From Candidatus Gastranaerophilales bacterium (lineage in GTDB: Bacteria > Cyanobacteriota > Vampirovibrionia > Gastranaerophilales > Gastranaerophilaceae), in the NCBI GenBank assembly GCA_900768915.1, contig CAAGEQ010000004.1, positions 1 to 32,548 of the forward strand: a DNA stretch of 32,548 nucleotides, given 5' to 3'. The position numbers were made by a program, and so were the translations under genes. Every line of letters starts with the position of its first letter. Positions within the stretch are counted from its first letter, which is position 1. Below, one piece after another: positions 8,790 to 16,398 of this stretch. The notes under the pieces are model-generated. The model made no database searches. It saw only the letters and a program-made list of their open reading frames with translations, and was not told the DNA's origin.

Positions 8790-9264
8790 CACTTCTCCTT
8801 TTTTCTATTACATCAAAAATAAATACTATACCTATAACTATTAATATCCCAGATGATATACCACTAATAAAACGTGGATATAAACCTGTAGAATATTTAA
8901 ATATGTAATTAATTGACATATCAACAACTGTTAACATAATCATTAAAATAATAAATAATTTATTAAATTTAACATCTTTAAATACATTTAAAAATGCAAA
9001 TATAGAAGTTCCAACATATACTCCAAAACACCTGCAACATAAAGCAACAGGATAACCCAAAAGACAAAAAGATTTTAATGGTTGTTGATGACAAGAATGA
9101 GAAAATAAATATGTTAAATTTGCAGAATATTCATACATTTTCAAATATGCCAATACAGGAGCAAGCACACTTCCTATCACAAAAAATGCACTATACATTC
9201 CTAATATAATTAAAATAATCTTTCTTATTACTTTCTTATCACTAACAACGTTTTTAATATTCAT
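8776..9264 (-). CDS. DUF2085 family membrane protein
   Basis: 162 residues with four to five predicted membrane segments. It carries the family signature SHSCHQQPLKSFCLLGYP followed by VALCCRCFGVYVG (about residues 55-85). This matches the DUF2085 pattern C-H-Q-x-P ... R-S-F/S-F ... C-x-R-C-x-G-x-Y, whose conserved Cys/His residues may bind a metal. The family's function is unknown. The ATG lies 4 nt after the stop of the deaminase gene, so translation is probably coupled, and its end overlaps the next gene. The three genes therefore form one transcript that pairs an exported deaminase, a membrane protein and an exported beta-rich protein. Confidence 0.88.
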   Translation of the reverse strand: MNIKNVVSDKKVIRKIILIILGMYSAFFVIGSVLAPVLAYLKMYEYSANLTYLFSHSCHQQPLKSFCLLGYPVALCCRCFGVYVGTSIFAFLNVFKDVKFNKLFIILMIMLTVVDMSINYIFKYSTGLYPRFISGISSGILIVIGIVFIFDVIEKRRSDEKN

Positions 9265-9268
9265 TAAT

Positions 9269-9892
9269 CTATCTTGTCGGTTTATAAATCTTTTTACCTG
9301 AATTTACATAATTTTGAAGAACTTCTTCACCAGCAGTTTTTTCAATACCACCGTAAACTGTTATACCTCTTTTTTTGAATTCATTAATCCAATCAGGTTT
9401 GTAACCCTCGTCAAAACCTGTAATTCTTTCAACATCACTAGATGGAACTCCAAAATACACAGTTTTTACACCTGACCACATAATAGCACCTGCACACATA
9501 ATACAAGGTTCTGCATTTACATATATAGTCAAATTTTTTGGTGCTAAATTATAATCTTTATACTTTGCATGTGCTTTTCTTAAAGCATTAACTTCTGCAT
9601 GGCATAAACAACATTTATCTTCTACTACACTATTTGATGAAGATGCAACTAAATGTCCTTTTTCATTATAAATTTCTGCATAGAATGGTCCTTTTCCATT
9701 ATTTACACCTTTTGTTGTCTTCTCATAAATTTCTTTCATTATTTTTTGTGCTTTTTTATAGTCTGATTTAGAAATAGAACTATTCGCTTGAATATTCATA
9801 CCATTCAAATCTTCAATTGAATACATACCACTTGCAAAAACAGAAACATTAGACAATATTATCATTGCTACTAATATTAAAATCTTTTTCAT
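9269..9892 (-). CDS. exported nucleoside/guanine deaminase-like protein
   Basis: 207 residues from the ATG at 9892 (GAGGGC lies just upstream; a TTG further upstream at 9916 is rejected). A signal peptide covers residues 1-21, with VFA|SG as the likely cleavage site. The remainder is a cytidine-deaminase-fold domain. The zinc site is HAEVNALRKA (His98, Glu100) and PCIMCAGAIMW (Cys130, Cys133). The C-terminal part (YFGVPSSDVERITGFDEGY) resembles GuaD-type guanine deaminases and other nucleobase deaminases more than the tRNA enzyme TadA. Such enzymes are normally cytoplasmic; export would let it act on nucleobases outside the cytoplasm. The two extra cysteines (Cys94, Cys95) and Cys97 next to the zinc histidine are unusual. 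Confidence 0.85.
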   Translation of the reverse strand: MKKILILVAMIILSNVSVFASGMYSIEDLNGMNIQANSSISKSDYKKAQKIMKEIYEKTTKGVNNGKGPFYAEIYNEKGHLVASSSNSVVEDKCCLCHAEVNALRKAHAKYKDYNLAPKNLTIYVNAEPCIMCAGAIMWSGVKTVYFGVPSSDVERITGFDEGYKPDWINEFKKRGITVYGGIEKTAGEEVLQNYVNSGKKIYKPTR

Positions 9893-9921
9893 AATGCCCT
9901 CACATATAACTTTCAAAACAA

Positions 9922-9927
9922 ATTATA
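9922..9927 (-). promoter_or_regulatory. -10 box of the deaminase operon
   Basis: TATAAT on the minus strand, about 30 nt upstream of the ATG at 9892, in the context GCTATAATTTG. The -35 region is not clear. Confidence 0.5.
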
Positions 9928-9947
9928 GCATAAACTTGTACTTACTA

Positions 9948-9980
9948 GCAAAAAATATTTTTATCAACATTAATACCAAT
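9948..9980 (+). promoter_or_regulatory. RGCAAA-N5-TTTTT element, copy D
   Basis: GCAAAAAATATTTTTAT starts at 9948, exactly 33 nt before the ATG at 9981. The same spacing occurs before the three kinase-like genes. No SD site lies between the element and the ATG. Confidence 0.55.
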
Positions 9981-10568
9981 ATGATTACGAACAACTATAA
10001 TAGCATTAATTTTGGTGCTAGATTTATAAATAATGTAAAATTACAAAAATACAATGATGAAACAAATAGTTATGATAATGTAAAAGCATCTTTCGTAGAG
10101 TTTGATCCTAAAAACGATAAAGACTTGAAAGCAGTACAAAAAGTAGGTACTGGCTGGTATGGACAATTTATAGCAAAAAACATTTCGGACTATGCCGAAC
10201 TAAAAGCTGAAAACAATTGGCAGGCACAAAACAAAAAAATCTACATTTTAACGGCTCAAAAAAATGGATTCAGAGATTTAAAAAGTGATAAGATTTTAGG
10301 TTTAACAATGACATCACATTCATCTTGTACAGGTGATGAAATTGATTTGTTGCAAACAAAACCTGATTGCAAACATATTGAAAGAAATAGACCTTACAAG
10401 GGCATCGGTAAAAATATCCTTAAATCATTACAAAAGATTTATAACAAAACCTTTGAATTAACTTCAACAGTTGAGGGTGCTAATTTTTATGAGGCAATGG
10501 GATTAGAACTCATTGACAAAGCATGTTTAAGATACAAATGGACAAACCCTAAATTATTAAAGAAATAA
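9981..10568 (+). CDS. GNAT-like protein with N-terminal F-x-G type patch
   Basis: 195 residues. The N-terminus has SINFGARFINNV, the same kind of patch as in the kinase-like proteins. The C-terminal third looks like a GNAT N-acetyltransferase. RPYKGIGKNILKSLQ fits the acetyl-CoA loop R/Q-x-x-G-x-G/A, and ANFYEAMGLELID fits the last motif (N-x-x-x-F-Y-x-x-x-G). The acceptor is unknown. An upstream in-frame extension to about 9894 exists, but it has no ribosome site and would overlap the divergent gene's leader. The ATG at 9981 is supported by the 33-nt element. There is no SD. The gene is convergent with the next one, and no terminator is visible. Confidence 0.7.
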   Translation: MITNNYNSINFGARFINNVKLQKYNDETNSYDNVKASFVEFDPKNDKDLKAVQKVGTGWYGQFIAKNISDYAELKAENNWQAQNKKIYILTAQKNGFRDLKSDKILGLTMTSHSSCTGDEIDLLQTKPDCKHIERNRPYKGIGKNILKSLQKIYNKTFELTSTVEGANFYEAMGLELIDKACLRYKWTNPKLLKK

Positions 10569-10609
10569 TTTTAAATAAATTTCTTCAATTTAAAATAGAC
10601 TATAAAACA

Positions 10610-11449
10610 TTAAATACCCATTGGTGGTTGCATCATCTGTTGATTTATCATCTGTTGATTTATATTATCAATTGTTTGTTGGTTAATCATAATTTGTTGA
10701 TTCATAATATCATTTTGCATTTGTTGCTGTTGTTGTCTTAATCCTTCCATTGCCATTGCAGAACCCAAAGTTAATTCAACCATACGTTGTTCTTGCATTT
10801 TTTTAGAAATTTTATCATAAGAACTATCATCTAATTTCCCGCCATCAAATCCAAATACTTCTGAATACTTTTTAGATAATTTTTCATCTTTATTATTATT
10901 GACTATTTCTGTAATATTCATAATAGTTGAGATTTCTTTTGCTGATAATTTCCCATCATCTGCATTCAACAAATAATTCAAATTTGCAATCGCTGTCTGT
11001 GGCTCATTTGAATCTTTTACTTTATTCTTCAAATATTTTTTATATCCAAAAAACGAACGTCCAACCTTACTTTTATCTGCAAGAATATCCCTTACTTCTT
11101 GTGGAGTTGCATTATTTGGAATATATTCTTTCATTTCTGTTGATTTTTCATCTGTTTTATTTTCAATATTAACGTCTTTTTCTATATCACCAACTGTTTT
11201 TTCAAAATCATTTGTTTTATTTTCATCGACTTTTATATCGTCTACTTTTTCAGCAGTATCATCTACTGTTTGAAGTTCTGGTTTTTTATATAAAACACTT
11301 GCTCTTAACGCATCAGATGCTTCTTTTGAAAATTCTTGAGGTTTAACATCTTCTTCTATAGGCTTTTCTATCTGCTTTTCATCAACATTCTTTTCTGTAT
11401 TGATTGTTGGTTGTTCTATACCACGAAAATTTAAACCTACGTTATTCAT
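10610..11449 (-). CDS. acidic, glutamine-rich hypothetical protein with NFRGIE N-terminus
   Basis: 279 residues. It begins MNNVGLNFRGIEQP, another F-x-G start. Residues about 15-125 are Lys/Glu/Asp/Thr-rich and probably disordered. Residues about 130-220 are a helical domain with an EF-hand-like appearance (LNADDGKLSAKEISTIM, with Asp at 1 and 3 and Glu at 12), possibly calcium-binding. The C-terminal 50 residues are Gln/Met/Asn-rich (QQQQQMQNDIMNQQ, INQQMINQQMM). Unlike the other F-x-G genes it has a normal ribosome site, AAAAGGAG, 6 nt before the ATG. No family is recognised. Confidence 0.75.
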   Translation of the reverse strand: MNNVGLNFRGIEQPTINTEKNVDEKQIEKPIEEDVKPQEFSKEASDALRASVLYKKPELQTVDDTAEKVDDIKVDENKTNDFEKTVGDIEKDVNIENKTDEKSTEMKEYIPNNATPQEVRDILADKSKVGRSFFGYKKYLKNKVKDSNEPQTAIANLNYLLNADDGKLSAKEISTIMNITEIVNNNKDEKLSKKYSEVFGFDGGKLDDSSYDKISKKMQEQRMVELTLGSAMAMEGLRQQQQQMQNDIMNQQIMINQQTIDNINQQMINQQMMQPPMGI

Positions 11450-11585
11450 AAGAAACTCCTTTTTTTGTATATAGATATAAAGTAAAATTGTTGAAAAATG
11501 TTGCTATTAAATTAAGAAATATAAAAATTAAATAACAAACCAAAATATTTGCCGTCTTTTTGATATGCTAATTATAAAGAAATAA

Positions 11586-11905
11586 CAATTCAGAACAACA
11601 ATTGTAAATATAAACATTGTAGCAAATTACCACTGTTCACAAAACTCTTTCAACAAAATATTACCAACAAAAAACACATATAAAGTTGCACAAAACAAAC
11701 CTAAAAGACTTAATTTTAATAACAAAGCATTTTACAATTCTCACCCCGATTTAATGCAAAAAACAATTTACTTTTATATTTAGAACGAGTTATAACAAAA
11801 GAAGAACTTGATAAAAAATTTAACAAAACATTTAAGCCAAATATTCTACAACAAACTAAAAACTGGTTAAAAAATACTTTTAAAAATATTTTTAACCAAC
11901 ATTGA
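11586..11905 (+). pseudogene. remnant of a gene broken by a one-base loss in an A-run
   Basis: One frame reads protein-like from 11586 to ...NKAFYNSHPDLMQK and then hits TAG at 11781. If one A is added to the A-run at 11758-11763, the reading passes into KNNLLLYLERVITKEELD and runs on to a TGA at 11903. Both halves have the Lys/Asn-rich composition of neighbouring genes. There is no good start codon in the first half; an ATG at 11565 is in frame but followed by TAA. A decayed gene is the simplest reading. A sequencing error in the homopolymer is the alternative. Confidence 0.35.
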
Positions 11906-11943
11906 TAGATTGATTTTAAATTAAATTTGTTATAATACATATT

Positions 11944-12329
11944 ATGATTAAATTTTTCTGGTATAGAAAATTTCTTTAAATTTACGAGGATAACAAAAAT
12001 CCTCGCATTATTGATGTTAAAATATATATATTTAAAAAAATGATGACACAAAAGAAAAAGATATTAAAAAATTAGAAAAGAAAATTGAAAATTTGAATAT
12101 TATAGAAAATTCACTAGAAAGTATTATTCTAAAAACAAAAGAATACACAAATACATATTTTCTTTATATTGGCAACGACTCAGAAATATCAGCATACATA
12201 AAAGAAAAAAATGGTATTTCTATTTCTATAAAAAATAATACAAACATTCAACAAAACACCGATATTTCTCTTTCAAAACAAAATTTTGAAGAAATATTAA
12301 TAGAAACAAATAATGTCTATCTTTATTAG
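11944..12329 (+). pseudogene. remnant of a second gene with an internal stop and an A-run frameshift
   Basis: TATAAT at 11931-11936 precedes an ATG at 11944. The frame reads MIKFFWYRKFL, stops at TAA (11977), and continues in frame as IYEDNKNPRIIDVKIYIFKK. Adding one A to the seven-A run at 12034-12040 then leads into NDDTKEKDIKKLEKKIENLN and on to VYLY, ending at 12329. A terminator follows, which supports a former real gene of about 128 residues. The fully open 3' part (12036-12329) has no ATG, only a TTG at 12093. The family is not recognised. Confidence 0.45.
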
Positions 12330-12336
12330 CCAAACA

Positions 12337-12362
12337 AGAGAACCTAATAAAAGGTTCTCTTT
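12337..12362 (+). terminator. hairpin terminator after the decayed gene
   Basis: AGAGAACCT (12337-12345) pairs perfectly with AGGTTCTCT (12352-12360) around AATAAA. Only a short T-run follows. Confidence 0.65.
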
Positions 12363-12392
12363 ATAATATTTGTGAAATATTTACAAATATTT

Positions 12393-12398
12393 TATAAT
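12393..12398 (+). promoter_or_regulatory. -10 box six bases before the ATG (leaderless-type start)
   Basis: TATAAT ends exactly 6 nt before the ATG at 12405. That places the predicted transcription start on or within a base or two of the start codon. No SD is present. Confidence 0.5.
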
Positions 12399-12404
12399 TA
12401 AACA

Positions 12405-12755
12405 ATGAATAAAAAAGAATTAATAAAAAAATGTTTAATTAATAATGATGTACTTGAAACATATCCATTCAAAGATGATAGAAGTAAAGATATACCTATA
12501 ATAAGACACAAATCTAATAACAAATGGTTCGGTGTTATTTTTAAATTAAACAATATTTTATATATCAATTTAAAAGCAAAACCAGAAATTGTAGCGATTT
12601 TAAAAGAAGAATATCCTAATATTATAACTTCTGCTTGGCACATGAACAAAATTCATTGGTTCAAAGTTGATGTAAATAATATTGAATCTGATGTACTAGA
12701 TGCACTAATAAAACAAAGTTTTGATATAACAGCAACTAAAAAACAAAAAATATAA
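12405..12755 (+). CDS. MmcQ/YjbR (DUF419) family protein
   Basis: 116 residues with the family layout. An N-terminal ETYPFKDD segment is followed by beta strands in WFGVIFKLNNILYINLKAKPE, then the signature ITSAWHMNKIHWFKVDV (about residues 74-90), equivalent to the usual P-x-Y-H-M-N-K-x-H-W. The family has a small double-wing fold and is annotated as DNA-binding-like; no enzymatic role is established. It seems to be transcribed alone from a leaderless-type promoter. A bidirectional terminator follows. Confidence 0.88.
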   Translation: MNKKELIKKCLINNDVLETYPFKDDRSKDIPIIRHKSNNKWFGVIFKLNNILYINLKAKPEIVAILKEEYPNIITSAWHMNKIHWFKVDVNNIESDVLDALIKQSFDITATKKQKI

Positions 12756-12802
12756 TACAATATATATTTATACAAATAATATAATTTGAGTAAATTAACA
12801 TT

Positions 12803-12836
12803 AAAAAAGCAGAAGCATAAATCTTCTGCTTTTAAT
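12803..12836. terminator. bidirectional terminator between convergent genes
   Basis: AAAAGCAGAAG (12805-12815) pairs with CTTCTGCTTTT (12823-12833). On the minus strand it is followed by six T; on the plus strand by TTTTAAT. It lies between the MmcQ-like gene and the small gene at 12855. Confidence 0.85.
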
Positions 12837-12854
12837 AAATTAAAATATTCTTTT

Positions 12855-13067
12855 CTAACCTATTACATGTAAATACTTACCTAAATCACTTTCTTTTCCA
12901 ATACTTGAAATACCACCATCTAAAGGTTTTACTAATTTGCTTAAAATAGGGTTAATGTTTTTTGTTTGTTCTGCTGCCGGTTTTACAGCAGATTTTGCAG
13001 TTTTAACAAAAGAATTAACTGCATTTGTTGATACGCTCTTTGAAACATTTAAAACACTGTTTGACAT
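12855..13067 (-). CDS. 70-residue hypothetical protein
   Basis: Begins MSNSVLNVSKSV and is Ser/Lys/Val/Ala-rich, with an amphipathic N-terminal half (residues 1-40) and a Gly/Ser turn (DGGISSIGKE). No signal peptide, membrane segment or known motif. The start at 13067 is fixed by AAAGGAG 7 nt upstream; an in-frame TTG at 13085 lies just 5' of this site and is rejected. A proper ribosome site and a terminator argue that it is real. Confidence 0.65.
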   Translation of the reverse strand: MSNSVLNVSKSVSTNAVNSFVKTAKSAVKPAAEQTKNINPILSKLVKPLDGGISSIGKESDLGKYLHVIG

Positions 13068-13187
13068 ACTAAGTTCTCCTTTCAATTATGGTATACGTTT
13101 AATAATAAAGATTTTTTTAGTATCTGTCAATTATAAAGCCTAATCTGTAACTTTTCGTAATATAAAGTGTTACTTTTACACGTTATT

Positions 13188-13661
13188 TTATATTTTTTTA
13201 GAATATTGTAAAATAAAGAAACCAGAATTTTCAAATTCTTGACTTACACCAGTTAACCTAAATCCCAAATTTTCATAAAATTTTCTAGCAGGTACATTCT
13301 TGTCAAGCACCCAAAATCTTATTTCCTTAGCATCAATATTTGCTTGTTTCATAAATTCATTCATTACATAAGTTCCAATACCTTCTTTTTGAAAGAATTT
13401 ATCCACATAAAAATCGCTTAATTCAATATAATCTTCTTCTATATGAGCATTTATCATTGCTTTAACAATACCATCATCATAAACATACATATCATCTAAA
13501 GCACCTGATTGACTATATCTTTCTGCTTCACTCAAAACTTGAATTACATTAAATGATACTTCATCATTTTTAAATATATCCCTATATGTATGCCTTTTAG
13601 TAAAAACTATTATTTCTGCTATTCTTGGTATATCTTCTATTGTTGCTTTTCTTAAAAACAT
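13188..13661 (-). CDS. GNAT family N-acetyltransferase
   Basis: 157 residues covering a full GNAT domain. The N-terminal MFLRKATIEDIPRIAEI is a typical strand-helix start. Central strands IVKAMINAHIEEDYIELSDFYV lead to the acetyl-CoA loop FFQKEGIGTYVMNEF (about 89-103; pattern Q-x-x-G-x-G). The family's NVPARKFYENLGF (about 122-134) and a terminal strand follow. It transfers an acetyl group from acetyl-CoA; the acceptor cannot be told from sequence. TGGAG lies 6 nt before the ATG. The neighbours give no clue to the substrate. Confidence 0.9.
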   Translation of the reverse strand: MFLRKATIEDIPRIAEIIVFTKRHTYRDIFKNDEVSFNVIQVLSEAERYSQSGALDDMYVYDDGIVKAMINAHIEEDYIELSDFYVDKFFQKEGIGTYVMNEFMKQANIDAKEIRFWVLDKNVPARKFYENLGFRLTGVSQEFENSGFFILQYSKKI

Positions 13662-13676
13662 TTAAAACTCCATTAA

Positions 13677-14099
13677 TTAATAACCGTAACCAGTTGGTAC
13701 ATAATCACCATGTGAATTATATCCATAATTTATTTGTTTACCACCTACAGAAGTCGGAACATAGTCACCGTGTGCGTTATATCCATATTGTACTTGTTGA
13801 TTTCCATAAGAAGTCGGTACATAATCTCCATGAGCATTGTATCCATAATTTATCTGCCTACCACCAACAGAAGTTGGAACATAATCACCATGGGCATTAT
13901 ATCCATATTGTACTTGTTGATTTCCATAAGAAGTCGGTACATAATCTCCATGAGCATTGTATCCATATTGTACGTGTTGTCCATTTACAGATACTGGAAC
14001 ATAGTCACCATGTGCATTATATCCATATTGGATATTATTTGCAAAAACATAAGTACAACTAAACAAAATTAAACTCATTATTATAAAAAATTTTTTCAT
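13677..14099 (-). CDS. exported protein made of six 20-residue HGDY repeats
   Basis: 140 residues. Residues 1-21 are a signal peptide (MKKFFIIMSLILFSCTYVFA). The rest is six near-identical units with core YGYNAHGDYVPTS; the last unit is 18 residues. Units alternate between endings SYGNQQ and SVGG(R/K)Q, so the higher-order period is 40 residues. Tyr, Gly, His and Asp are enriched, and the regular His-Gly-Asp-Tyr could bind metal or carbohydrate, which is inference. GAGG sits 8 nt before the ATG at 14099. An ATG two codons earlier overlaps the optimal spacing and is less likely. No known family is recognised. Confidence 0.85.
   Translation of the reverse strand: MKKFFIIMSLILFSCTYVFANNIQYGYNAHGDYVPVSVNGQHVQYGYNAHGDYVPTSYGNQQVQYGYNAHGDYVPTSVGGRQINYGYNAHGDYVPTSYGNQQVQYGYNAHGDYVPTSVGGKQINYGYNSHGDYVPTGYGY
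13680..14033 (-). repeat. 60-bp tandem repeat, six units
   Basis: Six consecutive 60-bp units encode the HGDY repeat. Second and fourth units, and third and fifth units, are most alike, indicating duplication of a 120-bp block. The repeat makes long open frames on the opposite strand that are not genes. Confidence 0.92.
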
Positions 14100-14143
14100 A
14101 TTCATTACCTCTTCTCTGTTAAAATAGCATTAGCAAATTACAA

Positions 14144-14172
14144 TTGCAATAAATTTATAAATTTTGTATAAT
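14144..14172 (+). promoter_or_regulatory. sigma-70 type promoter
   Basis: TTGCAA (14144-14149), 17-bp spacer, TATAAT (14167-14172), about 25 nt before the ATG at 14198. The identical pair TTGCAA-N17-TATAAT precedes the isocitrate dehydrogenase gene. Confidence 0.8.
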
Positions 14173-14197
14173 TCAAACATATTTAGGAGTTTTTATT

Positions 14198-14827
14198 ATG
14201 AAAAAATTATTTTTAACTATTTTATTTTTAAGTTTAGTTATGATTAGAGTTAACGCAAATACTATTTTATCAAATCATATAAAAGAAAATGATAAACTTT
14301 CTTTTTCTAAAACTAAATGCACATGGCAAATGGGGTTTGATGAAAACAATTATAATTTTACAAAACATTATACTATTGGCTCTGGTGGATTTTCAGAATA
14401 TGAATTAAATAATGTTAGATATGATACTCATTCAACAGTTGAATATATTGTTGATAAAAAATTACTAGGTTACAATCCCCATACCTTAAAATTTTCATAT
14501 ATCACATTTGATGGACAGAAATTTAATAATGAATATTTAAGCGATTCTGAACTTCAAAAATATTTTCCAAAGACAAAATTTATAAAAATTTCTGAGTTCA
14601 AAAACAATCAAATCGTTATAAGAAAAAGACCTTTTATTTTTGAAGAATATTTATTGATAAATGATACTAATCAAGATTTCTATAAATATTCACTAACAAA
14701 TGGAAAAGATAAAAAACAAATATTCAAATGCTTTATAAAAGTAATTTTTCCAACAACATATAAATATTCATTCTTTGGACAAAAACAATCTGATAGACCA
14801 GTATTAACTATCAAATTCAAATATTAA
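14198..14827 (+). CDS. exported hypothetical protein
   Basis: 209 residues. A signal peptide (MKKLFLTILFLSLVMIRVNA, cleavage near residue 20) is followed by a mature part rich in Asn, Lys, Phe and Tyr, with beta-strand-like alternation throughout. One cysteine lies near residue 40 (KCTWQMGF) and one near 185 (FKCFIKV). No domain is recognised. AGGAG is 10 nt before the ATG. The stop abuts the stop of the convergent efflux gene with no terminator between, so transcription from each side may run into the other. It may be an envelope or periplasmic protein. Confidence 0.78.
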   Translation: MKKLFLTILFLSLVMIRVNANTILSNHIKENDKLSFSKTKCTWQMGFDENNYNFTKHYTIGSGGFSEYELNNVRYDTHSTVEYIVDKKLLGYNPHTLKFSYITFDGQKFNNEYLSDSELQKYFPKTKFIKISEFKNNQIVIRKRPFIFEEYLLINDTNQDFYKYSLTNGKDKKQIFKCFIKVIFPTTYKYSFFGQKQSDRPVLTIKFKY

Positions 14828-16387
14828 TTAAACCTTTTTACTTTTATTACTCTTTAACAATAATAAAAATGGTATAGAAAGAATACATAGAAAAGTAATA
14901 CCTAAAAATACATCATAAAAAGCACCCAGTTTTGATTGTAAAAGTAATTGTTTATACAACATTCCTCTTGCTTTCTTAGTAGCAACAACAGACGGGTACA
15001 TCATCATAAATTTATGTTGCATAGCAGCAAACCTAACCCTAAAAACAGGATTATGATATGCTAAATGTTCAACTAAATTATTTTGATAAACTTGCGAAAC
15101 CCTTGTTACAAGGGTAGAAGATGCAGAAGTTGCAATGGCTGTCATAACATTTTTAAACAATGCATGTAATGCTGCTGCATCAGCCGTTTTCGTTGAAGAT
15201 AACGTCGAAAATGACAATGCCGTAATTGGTACAAAAGTAACTGCAACACCAAAACATAAAATCAAATTAGGGATTACAATACTAAGCATTGACGATGTTG
15301 TATTTAAACAAGACAACATAAATACAGCAATTGCCATAATAACAAACCCAATTGCAGAAAGAATTCTATTTTCAATATATTTTGCTACTTCTCCCATAAG
15401 CAACAAACCTATCAAACAAATTACGGCTCTTGGTAACATCGTCAAACCTGATGCTGATGGACTATAGCCTATCAAACTTTGAGAAAACAGTGGTATCAAT
15501 AACAATGTACTATATAAAACAACATTCACAATGGAACTAATTGCTGTACCAAATAAAAAATTTTTATCTTTAAAAACTCTAATATCAATAATTGGATATT
15601 TATATTCAAGTTCCCATACATAAAAGAAAACAAAAGAAAATATTGAAATACCAGTTAACCAACAAATCCAAGTTGTATCAAACCAGTTAAACTGTTCACC
15701 TTTATCTAACACTATTTGCATACAACTCATTGCTAATGCTATACCTGCAAAACCAACTATATCAAACCTTTTATTATACTTTTGTTTCTGAGGAATATCA
15801 GATGGTATCAAAAATTTTACTAATCCAATAGACAAAATACATAATGGAATATTTATAATAAAAACCCATTGCCAAGACCAATTATCAGTTAAGTAGCCAC
15901 CAAAAAATGGACCTGCAAGAGGTGCAAACATTGCGGCAACACCAAATAATGCCATTGCTAAATCTTTTCTATCAGGGAATATATCCAATAACATTGCTTG
16001 ACACAATGGCAGTATACAACCACCACCGATACCTTGAACAATTCTTGCTAAAATCAACAAATGTAAATCAGTTGCTAAAATACATAAAAATGCACCTATA
16101 CAAAATAATGCAATACAATATAAAAATAGTTTCTTTTTTCCCAACAATCTAACTAAAAAACCAGTTGTTGGAAGCATTATACCATTTGCAATAATATAAC
16201 TAGTAATAACACTATTTGCTTCATATTGTGTTGCACCAAAATATCCAGCAATATTTGGTTGACATACATTTGTTGCTGATGATGCTACCAATGCCAATAT
16301 AGATGGTAATAGAATTACAAGAGCCTGAATATATTCATTAACAGGTTTTGACGTTTTTTCTATTGTTTTAATATCTTCACCTGTCAT
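14828..16387 (-). CDS. emrB: EmrB/QacA-type drug efflux transporter (MFS, DHA2)
   Basis: 519 residues with about 14 membrane helices, the size and topology of the DHA2 14-helix drug:proton antiporters. Recognisable parts are ATNVCQPNIAGYFGAT in helix 1, GFLVRLLGKKKLFLY (motif A), ARIVQGIGGGCILPLCQAM (motif B), and GPFFGGYLTDNWSWQWVFIIN (motif C and the EmrB signature). It lies directly downstream of an EmrA-like adaptor (11 nt gap), so the two form an operon. They probably pump hydrophobic toxicants across the inner membrane and periplasm, together with an outer-membrane channel not in this window. AGGTGA is 7 nt before the ATG. Substrate is not predictable. Confidence 0.92.
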   Translation of the reverse strand: MTGEDIKTIEKTSKPVNEYIQALVILLPSILALVASSATNVCQPNIAGYFGATQYEANSVITSYIIANGIMLPTTGFLVRLLGKKKLFLYCIALFCIGAFLCILATDLHLLILARIVQGIGGGCILPLCQAMLLDIFPDRKDLAMALFGVAAMFAPLAGPFFGGYLTDNWSWQWVFIINIPLCILSIGLVKFLIPSDIPQKQKYNKRFDIVGFAGIALAMSCMQIVLDKGEQFNWFDTTWICWLTGISIFSFVFFYVWELEYKYPIIDIRVFKDKNFLFGTAISSIVNVVLYSTLLLIPLFSQSLIGYSPSASGLTMLPRAVICLIGLLLMGEVAKYIENRILSAIGFVIMAIAVFMLSCLNTTSSMLSIVIPNLILCFGVAVTFVPITALSFSTLSSTKTADAAALHALFKNVMTAIATSASSTLVTRVSQVYQNNLVEHLAYHNPVFRVRFAAMQHKFMMMYPSVVATKKARGMLYKQLLLQSKLGAFYDVFLGITFLCILSIPFLLLLKSNKSKKV

Positions 16388-16398
16388 ATTACATTCAC

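Noticed and set aside
11535..11552. GCAAATATTTTGG on the minus strand as another copy of the 33-nt element for the gene at 11449
   Set aside because: No TTTTT follows at the right place, the ATG is about 100 nt away, and that gene has a normal AAAAGGAG ribosome site.
11716..12051. 111-codon minus-strand frame
   Set aside because: It has no ribosome site and an A/T-driven Phe/Asn/Lys composition. The plus strand explains the region better as two decayed genes with a promoter and terminator.
13625..14072. Two long plus-strand open frames with periodic His/Tyr/Ile composition
   Set aside because: They are read from the opposite strand of the 60-bp repeats of the exported HGDY protein. The periodicity comes from the repeats, and there is no ribosome site.
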